Assembly: GCA_024636155.1 (NCBI GenBank)
Contig: JAGXHM010000096.1
Coordinates: 1-58,220, forward strand
Length of the DNA: 58,220 nt
Source of the DNA: Deltaproteobacteria bacterium
Lineage (GTDB): Bacteria; Desulfobacterota; Desulfuromonadia; Desulfuromonadales; BM103
Direction of reading: 5' to 3'
The notes beneath the pieces were generated by a model. That model made no database searches. It saw only the letters and a program-made list of their open reading frames with translations, and was not told the DNA's origin. Positions 19,801 through 26,032 of this stretch are shown here, one piece after another. A program made the translations under genes and the position numbers. Within the stretch, counting starts at the first letter, position 1. Every line of letters starts with the position of its first letter.

Positions 19801-20890
19801 TGGCGTACTCTACGATTACAACCAGATCCTGGCGTTTTCGACCGGTAACCCCTCCGAGGCGTTCGGTGAGCCGTACAAAGTTTTCGATCATGAGCGCAAG
19901 ATTGCGCGCCTGCCGGGACCACCGTTCCAGTTTCTCGACCGCATTGTTGCTGTTACCGGTGCGCCGTTCAAGCTGGTTGAAGGGGCAACGTGTCAAGCAG
20001 AGTACGATGTGCCACCGGCCGCCTGGTATTTCAAGGCGGGTCGACAACCGGAAATGCCGTTCAGTATTCTGCTTGAGACCGGCCTGCAACCGTGTGGCTG
20101 GCTAGCCGCCTATCTTGGCTCGGCCTTGACCAGCGCGACGGACCTCAAGTTCCGCAACCTTGATGGCAATGCCGTGCAACATCGCCCGGTGACTCCGGAC
20201 TCCGGCACCTTGACGACCAAGGTCAAGATCACTCGCATCGCCAGCAGTGGCGGTATGATTATTCAGAGCTACGATTTCGAAATCAGCGATCGCTTGGGTC
20301 CGGTCTATACTGGCGATACCGTTTTCGGCTTCTTCTCGGCAGAGTCTTTGGCTCAGCAAGTTGGAGTCCGTGATGCCCAAGTCTGCCAGCCGACTGCTGC
20401 AGAAATTGCTCGTGCCGAGCAATTTGACTACCCGTCCGAAGCGCCTTTCCCGGAGACTAAACTGCGCATGATCGATCGCATCGAACTCTTTGTTGTTGAT
20501 GGCGGTCCGACAGGTCTCGGTTTTATTCGCGGCAGTAAAGCTGTCGATCCTGATGAGTGGTTCTTTAAGGCCCACTTCTATCAGGATCCGGTTTGTCCCG
20601 GTTCCCTTGGTCTCGAATCCTTTCTGCAGCTGCTTAAGGTTGCGGCTGTCAAACGCTGGGGAGGAACGGCTGATACGGTTCTTGAGACGATTGCGCACGG
20701 CGAACAACACCGTTGGAACTATCGCGGGCAGATTATTCCGAGCAATGATCGAGTTCTGGTTGAGGCCGTGGTCACGTCGATTGATGATGAGCAGAAGCTG
20801 CTTAAAGCGGATGGTTTCCTGTCAGTGGACGGCAAAATAATCTATCAAATGAAAGACTTCTCGATCCGGCTTAAGTCGGAGGGAAGATAA
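13886..20890 (+). CDS. pfaC: PUFA synthase subunit C-like: KS-CLF-AT-DH-DH
   Basis: A 2334-residue protein. Order: active ketosynthase (about 1-450, Cys194 in DAACASSL, ECHATGT, NIGHLLTAAG); chain-length-factor KS (about 470-930) in which the Cys position is Glu671 (TLSSEENSGL); acyltransferase (about 1050-1400, PGSGNHFAGMG and Ser1146 in GYSLGES); a linker of about 130 residues; then two FabA-like double-hotdog dehydratases, with His1835 in HFCDDNVMPG and His2230 in HFYQDPVCPG. The AT, a separate PfaB in Shewanella-type systems, is built in, as in myxobacterial Pfa3. Unlike Pfa3 there is no C-terminal acylglycerolphosphate acyltransferase, so chains are not obviously destined for phospholipid. 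The linker contains in-frame copies of a dispersed GC-rich repeat. ATG 2 bases after the pfaA stop. Confidence 0.94.
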   Translation: MKHGKSVAIVGVGGIFPMSPTLDRFWETIIGNVSTSRQPPQGRWLLEPDEVFDPAIGVPDKIYSKKGCFIDDESNTSSIAGLDIDADFLRSLDPMYRLLLRTGHQAFSDGRVDQLDRGRVGVIIGNLALPSEQSSAMARDYLGRTFAEKLLGTDNLPELPTVNPLNRYVAGLPAGLLAKALGLGGSCYTLDAACASSLYAIKLAVDELIAGRADAMLTGGLARPDSLYTQMGFSQLHALSPSGTCSPFDAKGDGLVVGEGSGMFLLKRTEDAVRAGDHIYAVIRGIGLSNDIGGSLLAPASEGQLRSMRSAYQQAGWLPSDVDMIECHATGTPVGDVVEFASLKSLWGDDGWKSGQCVIGSVKSNIGHLLTAAGSAALMKTLLAMKERTLPPTANFVQSAKSVDLESSPFRVLQQAKPWKSRKKGQPRRAAVSAFGFGGINAHLLIEEWVPTKPTKSSVAYPPSFKQKSQPVAIVGMGAHLGPWESLAALRSRFLGSDAVVNTECPSRWWGAEESQWFQKKGLKKSDFKGFYVPEAQIAPGVFRIPPKEVEEMLPRQLLMLKVADEALQDAGIKKEDLLFTGVFIGTGLDLNATNFSFRWGLQKMARQWAQQLGRELTEAELNDWIAALRESAGPALSANRVMGALGSIVASRVAKEFKAGGPSFTLSSEENSGLRALEVGVRALQEGSINRAIVGATDMAGDLRAVLGRHATQPFSKSGTVRPFDKNADGSVIGEGAAAVVLKRLDDAKQDGDRIYAIIKGVGTATGGRVEGSTPDGNSYTLSVEMATLEAGAAPESVSYLETHGSGLAEEDALEAKALGAFFGTQQTPNTCYIGSAKADVGHTGAVAGLASLIKASLCLQEQILPPLRNLQTMRYDWVRGKRTFIAPEAAQFWLRNRAEGPRRALVSGIGNDGTCSHILLEGVEDKSRKTLPSSTERPLGALDEGLFTLEADSVEGLLKKVAQLQDFAAMASAGAIEQLALQWYLETGLDPSRKLCMAMVTSNRAELFDQLEHALLELRSNPDKALGGNSTTLSAGIRDRLFYTPDPLAPQGKVAFIFPGSGNHFAGMGRDLSARWPAIYSKQDAGSQYLLRQFLPEHFWKSELSETLHDNHNALVIGQVALGTAISDLVRSFGVEPQVVSGYSLGESAGLFSFEAWQDRDGMSRRLNESCLFTEELAGECKAARKVWGLKKGEKVDWVLGLIDAPAAKVKTALVGKEKAYLLIINTHRECVIGGDRQQVEALAREVKGHFFPLRGVTTVHCEVAEPVAKAYRELHLFPVTAPKEIAFYSCALGESYQVTTESAADVILGQALETIDYTKVIEQAYADGVRVFLEMGPGNSCSRMIGNILQGRPHMTRAACYPGQKATSLILRLLANCLAERVPVNLSALYPASLEITEKPVGPRIDAVIGGASFVPAALPEKKQVEEATTGRGPRDAGRENLASIKAAVVPIAGTGAIADPLVAQIAETAALNARNHAAYLQFASTMEKTLTENINLQMSLLQQLVANGEMIPRLEPLVQEERGTRDAGRKNLVPVQPPAPSPRHPAFNREMCMEFAIGSIAKMLGPEFSEIDTYPTRVRLPDEPLMLVDRIMTVEGEPRSMTGGRVVTEHDVTADRWYLDGGRIPTCIAVEAGQADLFLSGYLGIDFISKGKAVYRLLDAVVTFHRGLPVVGDVIRYDIKIDHFFRQDQTYLFRFNFEGTVNGEPLLSMQNGCAGFFTAQELAAGKGIVHTKLDLMPQPGIKPDDWRDLAPMAVESYDAAQVDAIYRGDLGAAFGELFARLKLKTTYTLPGGYLKLVDRVIELDPQGGRYGLGQIRAEMDITPEDWFLTCHFCDDNVMPGTLMYECCMHTLRIYLLRMGWIGEEGTTWCEPIPGVDSGLKCRGQVIETTKTVTYQVSIKELGYGPEPFAIVDALMFADGKAIVEIPNMSIRLSGLTREQVEALWSGIVPAAQGAVPVVVDTSGLGTAPGVLYDYNQILAFSTGNPSEAFGEPYKVFDHERKIARLPGPPFQFLDRIVAVTGAPFKLVEGATCQAEYDVPPAAWYFKAGRQPEMPFSILLETGLQPCGWLAAYLGSALTSATDLKFRNLDGNAVQHRPVTPDSGTLTTKVKITRIASSGGMIIQSYDFEISDRLGPVYTGDTVFGFFSAESLAQQVGVRDAQVCQPTAAEIARAEQFDYPSEAPFPETKLRMIDRIELFVVDGGPTGLGFIRGSKAVDPDEWFFKAHFYQDPVCPGSLGLESFLQLLKVAAVKRWGGTADTVLETIAHGEQHRWNYRGQIIPSNDRVLVEAVVTSIDDEQKLLKADGFLSVDGKIIYQMKDFSIRLKSEGR
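18181..18220 (+). repeat. In-frame copy 1 of a GGGACGCGGGACG dispersed repeat
   Basis: Short GGGACGC units end in GGGACGCGGGACG followed by CGAAAACCTT (18198-18220). The repeat is translated as part of the AT-DH linker (RGPRDAGRENL). Similar copies are at 18461-18493 and, inverted, at 44641-44664. Confidence 0.6.
18461..18527 (+). repeat. In-frame copy 2 of the dispersed repeat plus a C-rich run
   Basis: Two and a half GGGACGC units followed by TAAAAACCTTG (to 18494), then a low-complexity AGCCCCCAGCCCCCAG tract around 18506-18525. It is translated as RGTRDAGRKNL and a Pro-rich stretch in the pfaC linker, just before the first dehydratase. The composition looks like intergenic sequence captured into the reading frame. 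Confidence 0.6.
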
Positions 20891-20966
20891 GCTATACAGC
20901 TTTACAGCCTTCTAGCTAACTTGTACTATGGCCAAGCTCGATATTAATCCCAAAATGGTGGTGTGA

Positions 20967-22010
20967 ATGAAATATTCGCGAGTTTATATTGAATCGGTTG
21001 GCTATGAACTGGCGCCGATTGTTGTTACGTCGACGGAGCTTGAAAACCGCTTGAAGCCGATGTACGACACCTTGCATATTCCCCTTGGACAGTTGGAAGC
21101 CTTGACCGGGATCAGGGAGCGTCGCTGGTGGAAGCCGAACACGCGCATCTCGGAAGGGGCGATCGCCGCAGCAAAAAAAGCGCTGCGGGAGCGGAATATC
21201 TCCCCGGCTGATATCGGAGCCGTTGTTTATGCCGGTGTCTGTCGTGAGCATTTTGAGCCAGCCACGGCTTGTCAGGTTGCATCGGCCCTTGGTATCCAGG
21301 GAAATGTGGCGATCTATGACACGTCCAATGCTTGTCTCGGCGTGCTTAACGGCGTGCTTGATATTGCTAATCGCATCGAACTGGGTCAGATTCGGGCCGG
21401 TCTAGTGGTCGCCTGCGAGAGCTCCCGCGAGATCAATGAAATCATGATCCAGCAGATGCTGGACAATCCAACCATGGAAAGTTTCACCAAGTCACTGGCA
21501 ACCTTAACCGGCGGTTCCGGTGCAGCGGCGGTTCTTCTCACCGACGGCTCCTTTACCCCTGCGCGACGTCCCCGCCTGCTCGGCGGTATCAATCTGGCCG
21601 AGCCTCAGCACCACACCCTGTGCCGCTGGGGGCTTTTGTCGGATGACCCGGAAAATCATGTCCCCTACATGCAGACCGATGCTGTGGCAGTCATGAAGTA
21701 CGGTGTAGAACTGGGCAAAAGAACCTGGGATGCGTTTCTCAAGGAGTTGGATCTGACCACTGAGCGGATTGATAAGGTGATCTGTCACCAGGTTGGCGAG
21801 GCTCATCAGAAATTGATTCTGCAAAAGATCGGTATCGCACAGGAGAAGGATTTCAGTACTTACGAGTTTCTCGGCAATATGGGCACGGTGTCTCTGCCTG
21901 TCACTGCTGCAATTGCCAAGGAACGCGACAATCTTCTGCCCGGCGATATCGTCGGTTTCCTCGGTATCGGCAGCGGATTGAATTGTCTGATGCTTGGAAT
22001 TCAATGGTAA
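20967..22010 (+). CDS. oleA: OleA, head-to-head acyl condensing thiolase
   Basis: A 347-residue thiolase-superfamily enzyme of the FabH-like OleA branch. It joins two activated fatty acyl groups by non-decarboxylative Claisen condensation to a 2-alkyl-3-ketoacid. Catalytic residues line up with Xanthomonas OleA: Cys123 in SNACLG, His274 in ICHQVGEAH, Asn304 in LGNMGT, and Glu97 in REHFEPA. Glu97 lies 26 residues before the Cys, matching the Glu117/Cys143 spacing that distinguishes OleA from FabH. ATG with GGTGGTG upstream. It follows pfaC by 76 bases on the same strand, so the PUFA synthase is the likely source of its acyl substrates. Followed by oleB, oleC and oleD. Confidence 0.93.
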   Translation: MKYSRVYIESVGYELAPIVVTSTELENRLKPMYDTLHIPLGQLEALTGIRERRWWKPNTRISEGAIAAAKKALRERNISPADIGAVVYAGVCREHFEPATACQVASALGIQGNVAIYDTSNACLGVLNGVLDIANRIELGQIRAGLVVACESSREINEIMIQQMLDNPTMESFTKSLATLTGGSGAAAVLLTDGSFTPARRPRLLGGINLAEPQHHTLCRWGLLSDDPENHVPYMQTDAVAVMKYGVELGKRTWDAFLKELDLTTERIDKVICHQVGEAHQKLILQKIGIAQEKDFSTYEFLGNMGTVSLPVTAAIAKERDNLLPGDIVGFLGIGSGLNCLMLGIQW

Positions 22011-22057
22011 ATGGTGTAGCGGCTAATTCTCGGGCTTACAACCAAAACAAATATTTT

Positions 22058-22151
22058 GCCACGGAGACACGGAGACACAGAGAAACCCTGAAAAGCTTTA
22101 TAAGGTGGTTAGTCTTTTCTCTGTGTCTCTGTGTCTCTGTGTCTCTGTGGC
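22058..22151. repeat. Long hairpin of GAGACAC/GTCTCTGT tandem units between oleA and oleB
   Basis: Left arm 22058-22085 (GCCACGGAGACAC units) pairs with right arm 22115-22151 (CTCTGTGTCT units). 25 of the first 28 positions are Watson-Crick. In RNA, two of the three mismatches become G-U pairs. It fills most of the 167-base gap. It may be an mRNA processing or stabilising hairpin, or a mobile repeat. No T-tract follows, so it is not a standard terminator. Confidence 0.65.
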
Positions 22152-22177
22152 TATTAATCTTTTTGTTGAGTGCATAA

Positions 22178-23092
22178 ATGAACGATCTTTATCCCTTTGA
22201 AAATAATTTCCTTGAACTGAACGGACTGCAGTACCACTATCTCGACGAGGGCCAGGGTGACCCGGTGGTTATGGTGCACGGCAACCCGAGCTGGTCTTTC
22301 TATTACCGCAATCTGGCCAAGACTTTGCGTGATCGTTATCGCGTTATCGTTCCTGATCATATCGGCTGCGGTCTCTCTGAAAAACCGGGCGACGAAGATT
22401 ATTCCTACACCTTCAAACAACGGGTCGATGACCTTGATGCTCTGCTTGAGCATCTTGGGGTCCGCGAGCGCATCACACTGGTCGTGCACGATTGGGGTGG
22501 CATGATCGGCATGGCCTACGCATCCCGTTATCCAGAGCGGATTGCGCGCCTGGTAATCCTCAACACGGCAGCCTTTCACCTCCCGGCTGGCAAGAAGTTT
22601 CCGCTGGCGCTGAGAATCTGCCGGAATACAGCTATCGGCGTTTTCCTTGTTCAAAAACTCAACATGTTTGCCCTGATAGCAGCTCGCGTTGGGTGCAAGC
22701 GCAATCCGATGTCCGTTGCGTTGCGCGGAGCTTATTGTGCTCCCTATGATAAGGTCACGGACCGTATTGCCACCTTGCGTTTTGTTCAGGACATTCCACT
22801 CAAGCCGGAAGACTCTGGCTATGATTTGATCACCGAAGTCGAAGATGGTCTGGAGCGATTCGCGGATTTGCCGATGACGATCTGCTGGGGCATGAAAGAC
22901 TTTGTCTTCGACAAGCATTTCCTCAAGGAATGGCAGCGGCGCTTCCCGAATGCGGAAGTCCATGCCTTTGATGACTGCGGTCATTACATTCTCGAAGATG
23001 CCAGTGACGAAGTGATCCCGATTATCGAGCAGTTTCTGGCAGCACACCCTCTTGATACACCGGCTACTGCGTTCCCTGACGAGAAAGTGTAA
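22178..23092 (+). CDS. oleB: OleB, beta-lactone decarboxylase (alpha/beta hydrolase)
   Basis: A 304-residue alpha/beta-hydrolase of the haloalkane-dehalogenase-like group. OleB removes CO2 from the cis-beta-lactone made by OleC, giving a long-chain cis-olefin. Visible are the oxyanion motif HGNPSWSFYYR, the nucleophile elbow VVHDWGG with Asp105 as nucleophile (the dehalogenase/OleB choice rather than Ser), and the late His269 in DDCGHYILED. The next start overlaps its stop (TAATG), so oleB and oleC are coupled. A repeat-derived hairpin precedes it. Without the ole context it would be called a haloalkane dehalogenase. The four-gene arrangement makes OleB far more likely. Confidence 0.92.
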   Translation: MNDLYPFENNFLELNGLQYHYLDEGQGDPVVMVHGNPSWSFYYRNLAKTLRDRYRVIVPDHIGCGLSEKPGDEDYSYTFKQRVDDLDALLEHLGVRERITLVVHDWGGMIGMAYASRYPERIARLVILNTAAFHLPAGKKFPLALRICRNTAIGVFLVQKLNMFALIAARVGCKRNPMSVALRGAYCAPYDKVTDRIATLRFVQDIPLKPEDSGYDLITEVEDGLERFADLPMTICWGMKDFVFDKHFLKEWQRRFPNAEVHAFDDCGHYILEDASDEVIPIIEQFLAAHPLDTPATAFPDEKV

Positions 23093-24759
23093 TGAGCCCG
23101 GCCGCCACTGCCAACGTTGCTGCGCATCTGCCGGAGATGGCCCGCCTGCAGCCGGAAACTCCGGCGATTTATATCCCCCATGGCCATGATGGCCAGCAAC
23201 AAACCACCTACATTCAATACTCCTTCGCCGAACTTGATCAGGAGAGCAGTCGCATGGCTTCTGCTCTTGAGTCGATAGGCATCAAGCGCGGGGTTCGCAC
23301 TGTTCTTATGGTGCCTCCCGGCTTCGAATTCTTTGCTCTGACCTTTGCCCTTTTCAAAACAGGCGCCGTGCCGGTTCTGGTTGATCCGGGGATGGGCGTG
23401 AAAAATCTGAAAACGTGTCTCGCTGAAGCACAACCCGAAGCATTTATTGGCATTCCCAAAGCGCATCTTGCTCGTCTCTTGCTAGGCTGGGGGAAGCCGA
23501 CCATCAAGATATTGTTGACTGTGGGTCGGCGACTTCTCTGGGGTGGTTCGACTCTTGGGAAAGTGCTGGCCAAAGTTCCAAAAGACCAGAAATACGACAC
23601 AGCACAAACGGCTGATGACGAAACTGCCGCGATTCTCTTTACCAGTGGTAGTACCGGAGTGCCGAAAGGCGCGGTCTACAGTCACGGTAACTTTTCCGCT
23701 CAGGTAGAGCTGTTACGCCAGGTCTATGACATCCGTCCCGGTGAAATTGACCTGCCGACCTTTCCACTCTTTGCGCTCTTTGCACCAGCGTTGGGGATGA
23801 CGTCTGTTGTGCCGGAGATGGACTTTACCCGACCGGCTGATGTCGATCCGGTCAAGATTGTTGCTGCCATAGAAAAGTTTCAGATCACCACCATGTTCGG
23901 TTCACCGGCCCTGATTAACCGGGTTGGTCGTTATGGTGAAGCTCATGGTATCAAACTGCCGAGTCTGAAACGGGCCATTTCAGCTGGAGCGCCGGTGCCG
24001 GCGGCGGTGTTGCAACGTTTCACTAACATGCTCTCAGCAGAAGCCCAGGTTTTTACCCCTTATGGAGCCACCGAAGCATTACCCGTCTGCTCGATCGGCA
24101 GTACCGAGATCCTCAGCGAGACTTGCCATGCGACTGATCAAGGGCGTGGTGTTTGCGTCGGCAAGCCGGTGGCGCGAGTTGCGTTGGAAATTATTGCCAT
24201 TTCCGACGAACCAATTGCCGATTGGAAGGCCGATTTGAAACTTGGGGTCGGCGAGATCGGTGAGATTGTTGTTAAAGGACCGCAGGTGACGCAGAGTTAT
24301 TTCAATCGCTCGCAATCAACGGCTCTCGCTAAAATAGCTGATTCAAAGCATGGCGGTTTCTACCATCGCATGGGCGATCTGGGCTACCGCGATGAGCAGG
24401 GGCGCATCTGGTTTTGTGGCCGCAAGGCGCATCAGGTGGTCATGCGAGAAGAAACCCTGTTCACCATTCCCTGCGAAGCTATTTTCAATACCCATCCGTC
24501 AGTATTCCGAACCGCCTTGGTGGGGGTTGGTGAGCCGGGCCAGGCGCGAGCGGTGCTCTGTGTCGAATTGGAAAAAGGTACTGACACCTCAAACCTTGCA
24601 AAAATCCATCAGGAATTGGTTGCTATAGGGGCTGATCATAAGGTGACTCGCAACATCACCACCTTCCTCTTTCATCCGGAATTCCCCGTCGACATTCGTC
24701 ACAACGCCAAGATCTTTCGCGAGAAGCTGGCCCTCTGGGCCGGGGAGCAATTGTCATGA
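23092..24759 (+). CDS. oleC: OleC, beta-lactone synthetase (ANL superfamily)
   Basis: A 555-residue adenylate-forming enzyme. OleC uses ATP to convert the 2-alkyl-3-hydroxyacid made by OleD into a beta-lactone. The P-loop-like motif LFTSGSTGVPKGAVYSHG is intact (about residues 180-197), with YGATEALPV near 325 and the hinge region GDLGYRDEQGRIWFCGRK near 425-440. Such genes are often annotated as acyl-CoA ligases. Position between oleB and oleD identifies this one. The ATG overlaps the oleB stop by one base and its own stop overlaps the oleD ATG (ATGA), a tightly coupled trio. Confidence 0.92.
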   Translation: MSPAATANVAAHLPEMARLQPETPAIYIPHGHDGQQQTTYIQYSFAELDQESSRMASALESIGIKRGVRTVLMVPPGFEFFALTFALFKTGAVPVLVDPGMGVKNLKTCLAEAQPEAFIGIPKAHLARLLLGWGKPTIKILLTVGRRLLWGGSTLGKVLAKVPKDQKYDTAQTADDETAAILFTSGSTGVPKGAVYSHGNFSAQVELLRQVYDIRPGEIDLPTFPLFALFAPALGMTSVVPEMDFTRPADVDPVKIVAAIEKFQITTMFGSPALINRVGRYGEAHGIKLPSLKRAISAGAPVPAAVLQRFTNMLSAEAQVFTPYGATEALPVCSIGSTEILSETCHATDQGRGVCVGKPVARVALEIIAISDEPIADWKADLKLGVGEIGEIVVKGPQVTQSYFNRSQSTALAKIADSKHGGFYHRMGDLGYRDEQGRIWFCGRKAHQVVMREETLFTIPCEAIFNTHPSVFRTALVGVGEPGQARAVLCVELEKGTDTSNLAKIHQELVAIGADHKVTRNITTFLFHPEFPVDIRHNAKIFREKLALWAGEQLS

Positions 24760-25745
24760 AAGCATTGGTCACTGGTGGCGGAGGCTTCCTCGGCAAGGCA
24801 ATCATCAAGCTGCTACTCGAGCGCGGCGACGAGGTGCGTTCCTTCTCACGCAATCTGCATCCCGCTCTGACCGAGCTGGGGGTCGAGCATTGTCGTGGCG
24901 AGTTGAGTGATGCCGAGGCAGTCAAGAATGCCGCCGCAGGGTGCGATATTGTTTTTCATGCCGCTGCCAAGGCTGGCGTCTGGGGTCCTTACCAGGAGTT
25001 TTATACGACCAATGTGCTCGGTACGAAACACGTCATCAATGCCTGTCGTCAGCACGGCATCAAACGCCTGGTACACACCAGTTCACCGAGCGTGGTTTTT
25101 GATGGTACTGATATGGAAGGTGTCGATGAGTCGGTTCCGTATCCGCAGCATTTCGAAGCCTTTTATCCGCAGACCAAGGCCGAAGCTGAACAGTTAGTGT
25201 TGCAAGCCAATGATCAGGAGCTGGCCACGGTTGCTTTGCGCCCGCATCTGATCTGGGGACCGGAAGACAATCATCTGGTGCCGCGGATTCTTGAGCGTGG
25301 AGCGAAAGGCGCTTTGCGCAAGCTTGGTACCCGCGAATGTCTCGCTGATACCATCTATATCGATAATGCCGCTGTTGCTCATTTGCAGGCGGCAGACCAT
25401 CTCGATGTCGGTTCTCCTGTGGCAGGCAAGGCCTACTTCCTCTCCCAGGGCGAACCCTTGCCGATCTGGGATGTCGTCAACCGTATTCTCGATGCCGGTG
25501 GCTTGCCACCTGTAACGCGTACCATCTCTCCCGAAATAGCCTACAAGGCTGGCGCTTTCCTGGAAAAGGTCTATACCCTCTTCAAGCTGAAAGGCGAGCC
25601 TCGTATGACCCGTTTCGTGGCCCGGGAACTTTCAACGGCACATTGGTTCGATCTCAGCGCTGCTCGCCAAGACTTTGGCTATCAACCGGCGGTCTCTTTT
25701 GATGAGGGTATTGAACGTCTTAGAACTTGGCTGTCAACGCGATAA
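24756..25745 (+). CDS. oleD: OleD, NAD(P)-dependent 2-alkyl-3-ketoacid reductase
   Basis: A 329-residue extended short-chain dehydrogenase. OleD reduces the OleA product to a 2-alkyl-3-hydroxyacid, the substrate of OleC. It has the nucleotide-binding motif TGGGGFLG at residues 6-13, a VFHAAAKAG segment, and the catalytic YxxxK pair Tyr137/Lys141 (YPQTK). The start overlaps the oleC stop. Last gene of the pfa-ole run. No transporter, hydrogenase or desaturase follows. Confidence 0.92.
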   Translation: MKALVTGGGGFLGKAIIKLLLERGDEVRSFSRNLHPALTELGVEHCRGELSDAEAVKNAAAGCDIVFHAAAKAGVWGPYQEFYTTNVLGTKHVINACRQHGIKRLVHTSSPSVVFDGTDMEGVDESVPYPQHFEAFYPQTKAEAEQLVLQANDQELATVALRPHLIWGPEDNHLVPRILERGAKGALRKLGTRECLADTIYIDNAAVAHLQAADHLDVGSPVAGKAYFLSQGEPLPIWDVVNRILDAGGLPPVTRTISPEIAYKAGAFLEKVYTLFKLKGEPRMTRFVARELSTAHWFDLSAARQDFGYQPAVSFDEGIERLRTWLSTR

Positions 25746-25803
25746 ACCCGGAATTTTGTTGGGCTCTGCTCGCCTTCTGTATTGGCCTGACATACTGAAA
25801 AAT

Positions 25804-25994
25804 TAGCTCGTGCCCATCCGGAAACTCCGGATGGTTAAATTGTGGGTTTCTGGTTTGGAAACCAGCCATTTTTCGCAAGATCAAGGAAATCAAGTATTTG
25901 AGCGGAGGCGTAGTACTTTACGCCGCACAATCAAATGCGCAGATTGACGCTGAGATTGCGGAAAAGGGCGGTTTCCGGACAGAAACTAGCTCGT
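25804..25994. mobile_element. Possible MITE-like element between 8-bp direct repeats
   Basis: TAGCTCGT occurs at 25804-25811 and 25987-25994. Just inside, the ends are related: GCCCATCCGGAAAC on the left, and TCCGGAAACCGCCC when the right end is read on the opposite strand. The interior has two hairpins: a 9-bp stem with a 3-nt loop (25814-25834, CCATCCGGA) and CTGGTTT/AAACCAG (25850-25865). No transposase is encoded. The 9-bp hairpin could alternatively end ole transcription, but no T-run follows. The direct repeats alone could be chance. Confidence 0.35.
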
Positions 25995-26032
25995 TTAGCG
26001 TGGTCCGTTCAAAAAAAAGGAAAGATCTATAA

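Noticed and set aside
22058-22151. GAGACAC tandem units as a CRISPR or microsatellite
   Set aside because: Units are 8-9 bases without spacers and form two inverted arms, so a hairpin repeat is the better description.
22178-23092. Haloalkane dehalogenase
   Set aside because: Motifs fit that group, but the position between oleA and oleC identifies it as OleB.
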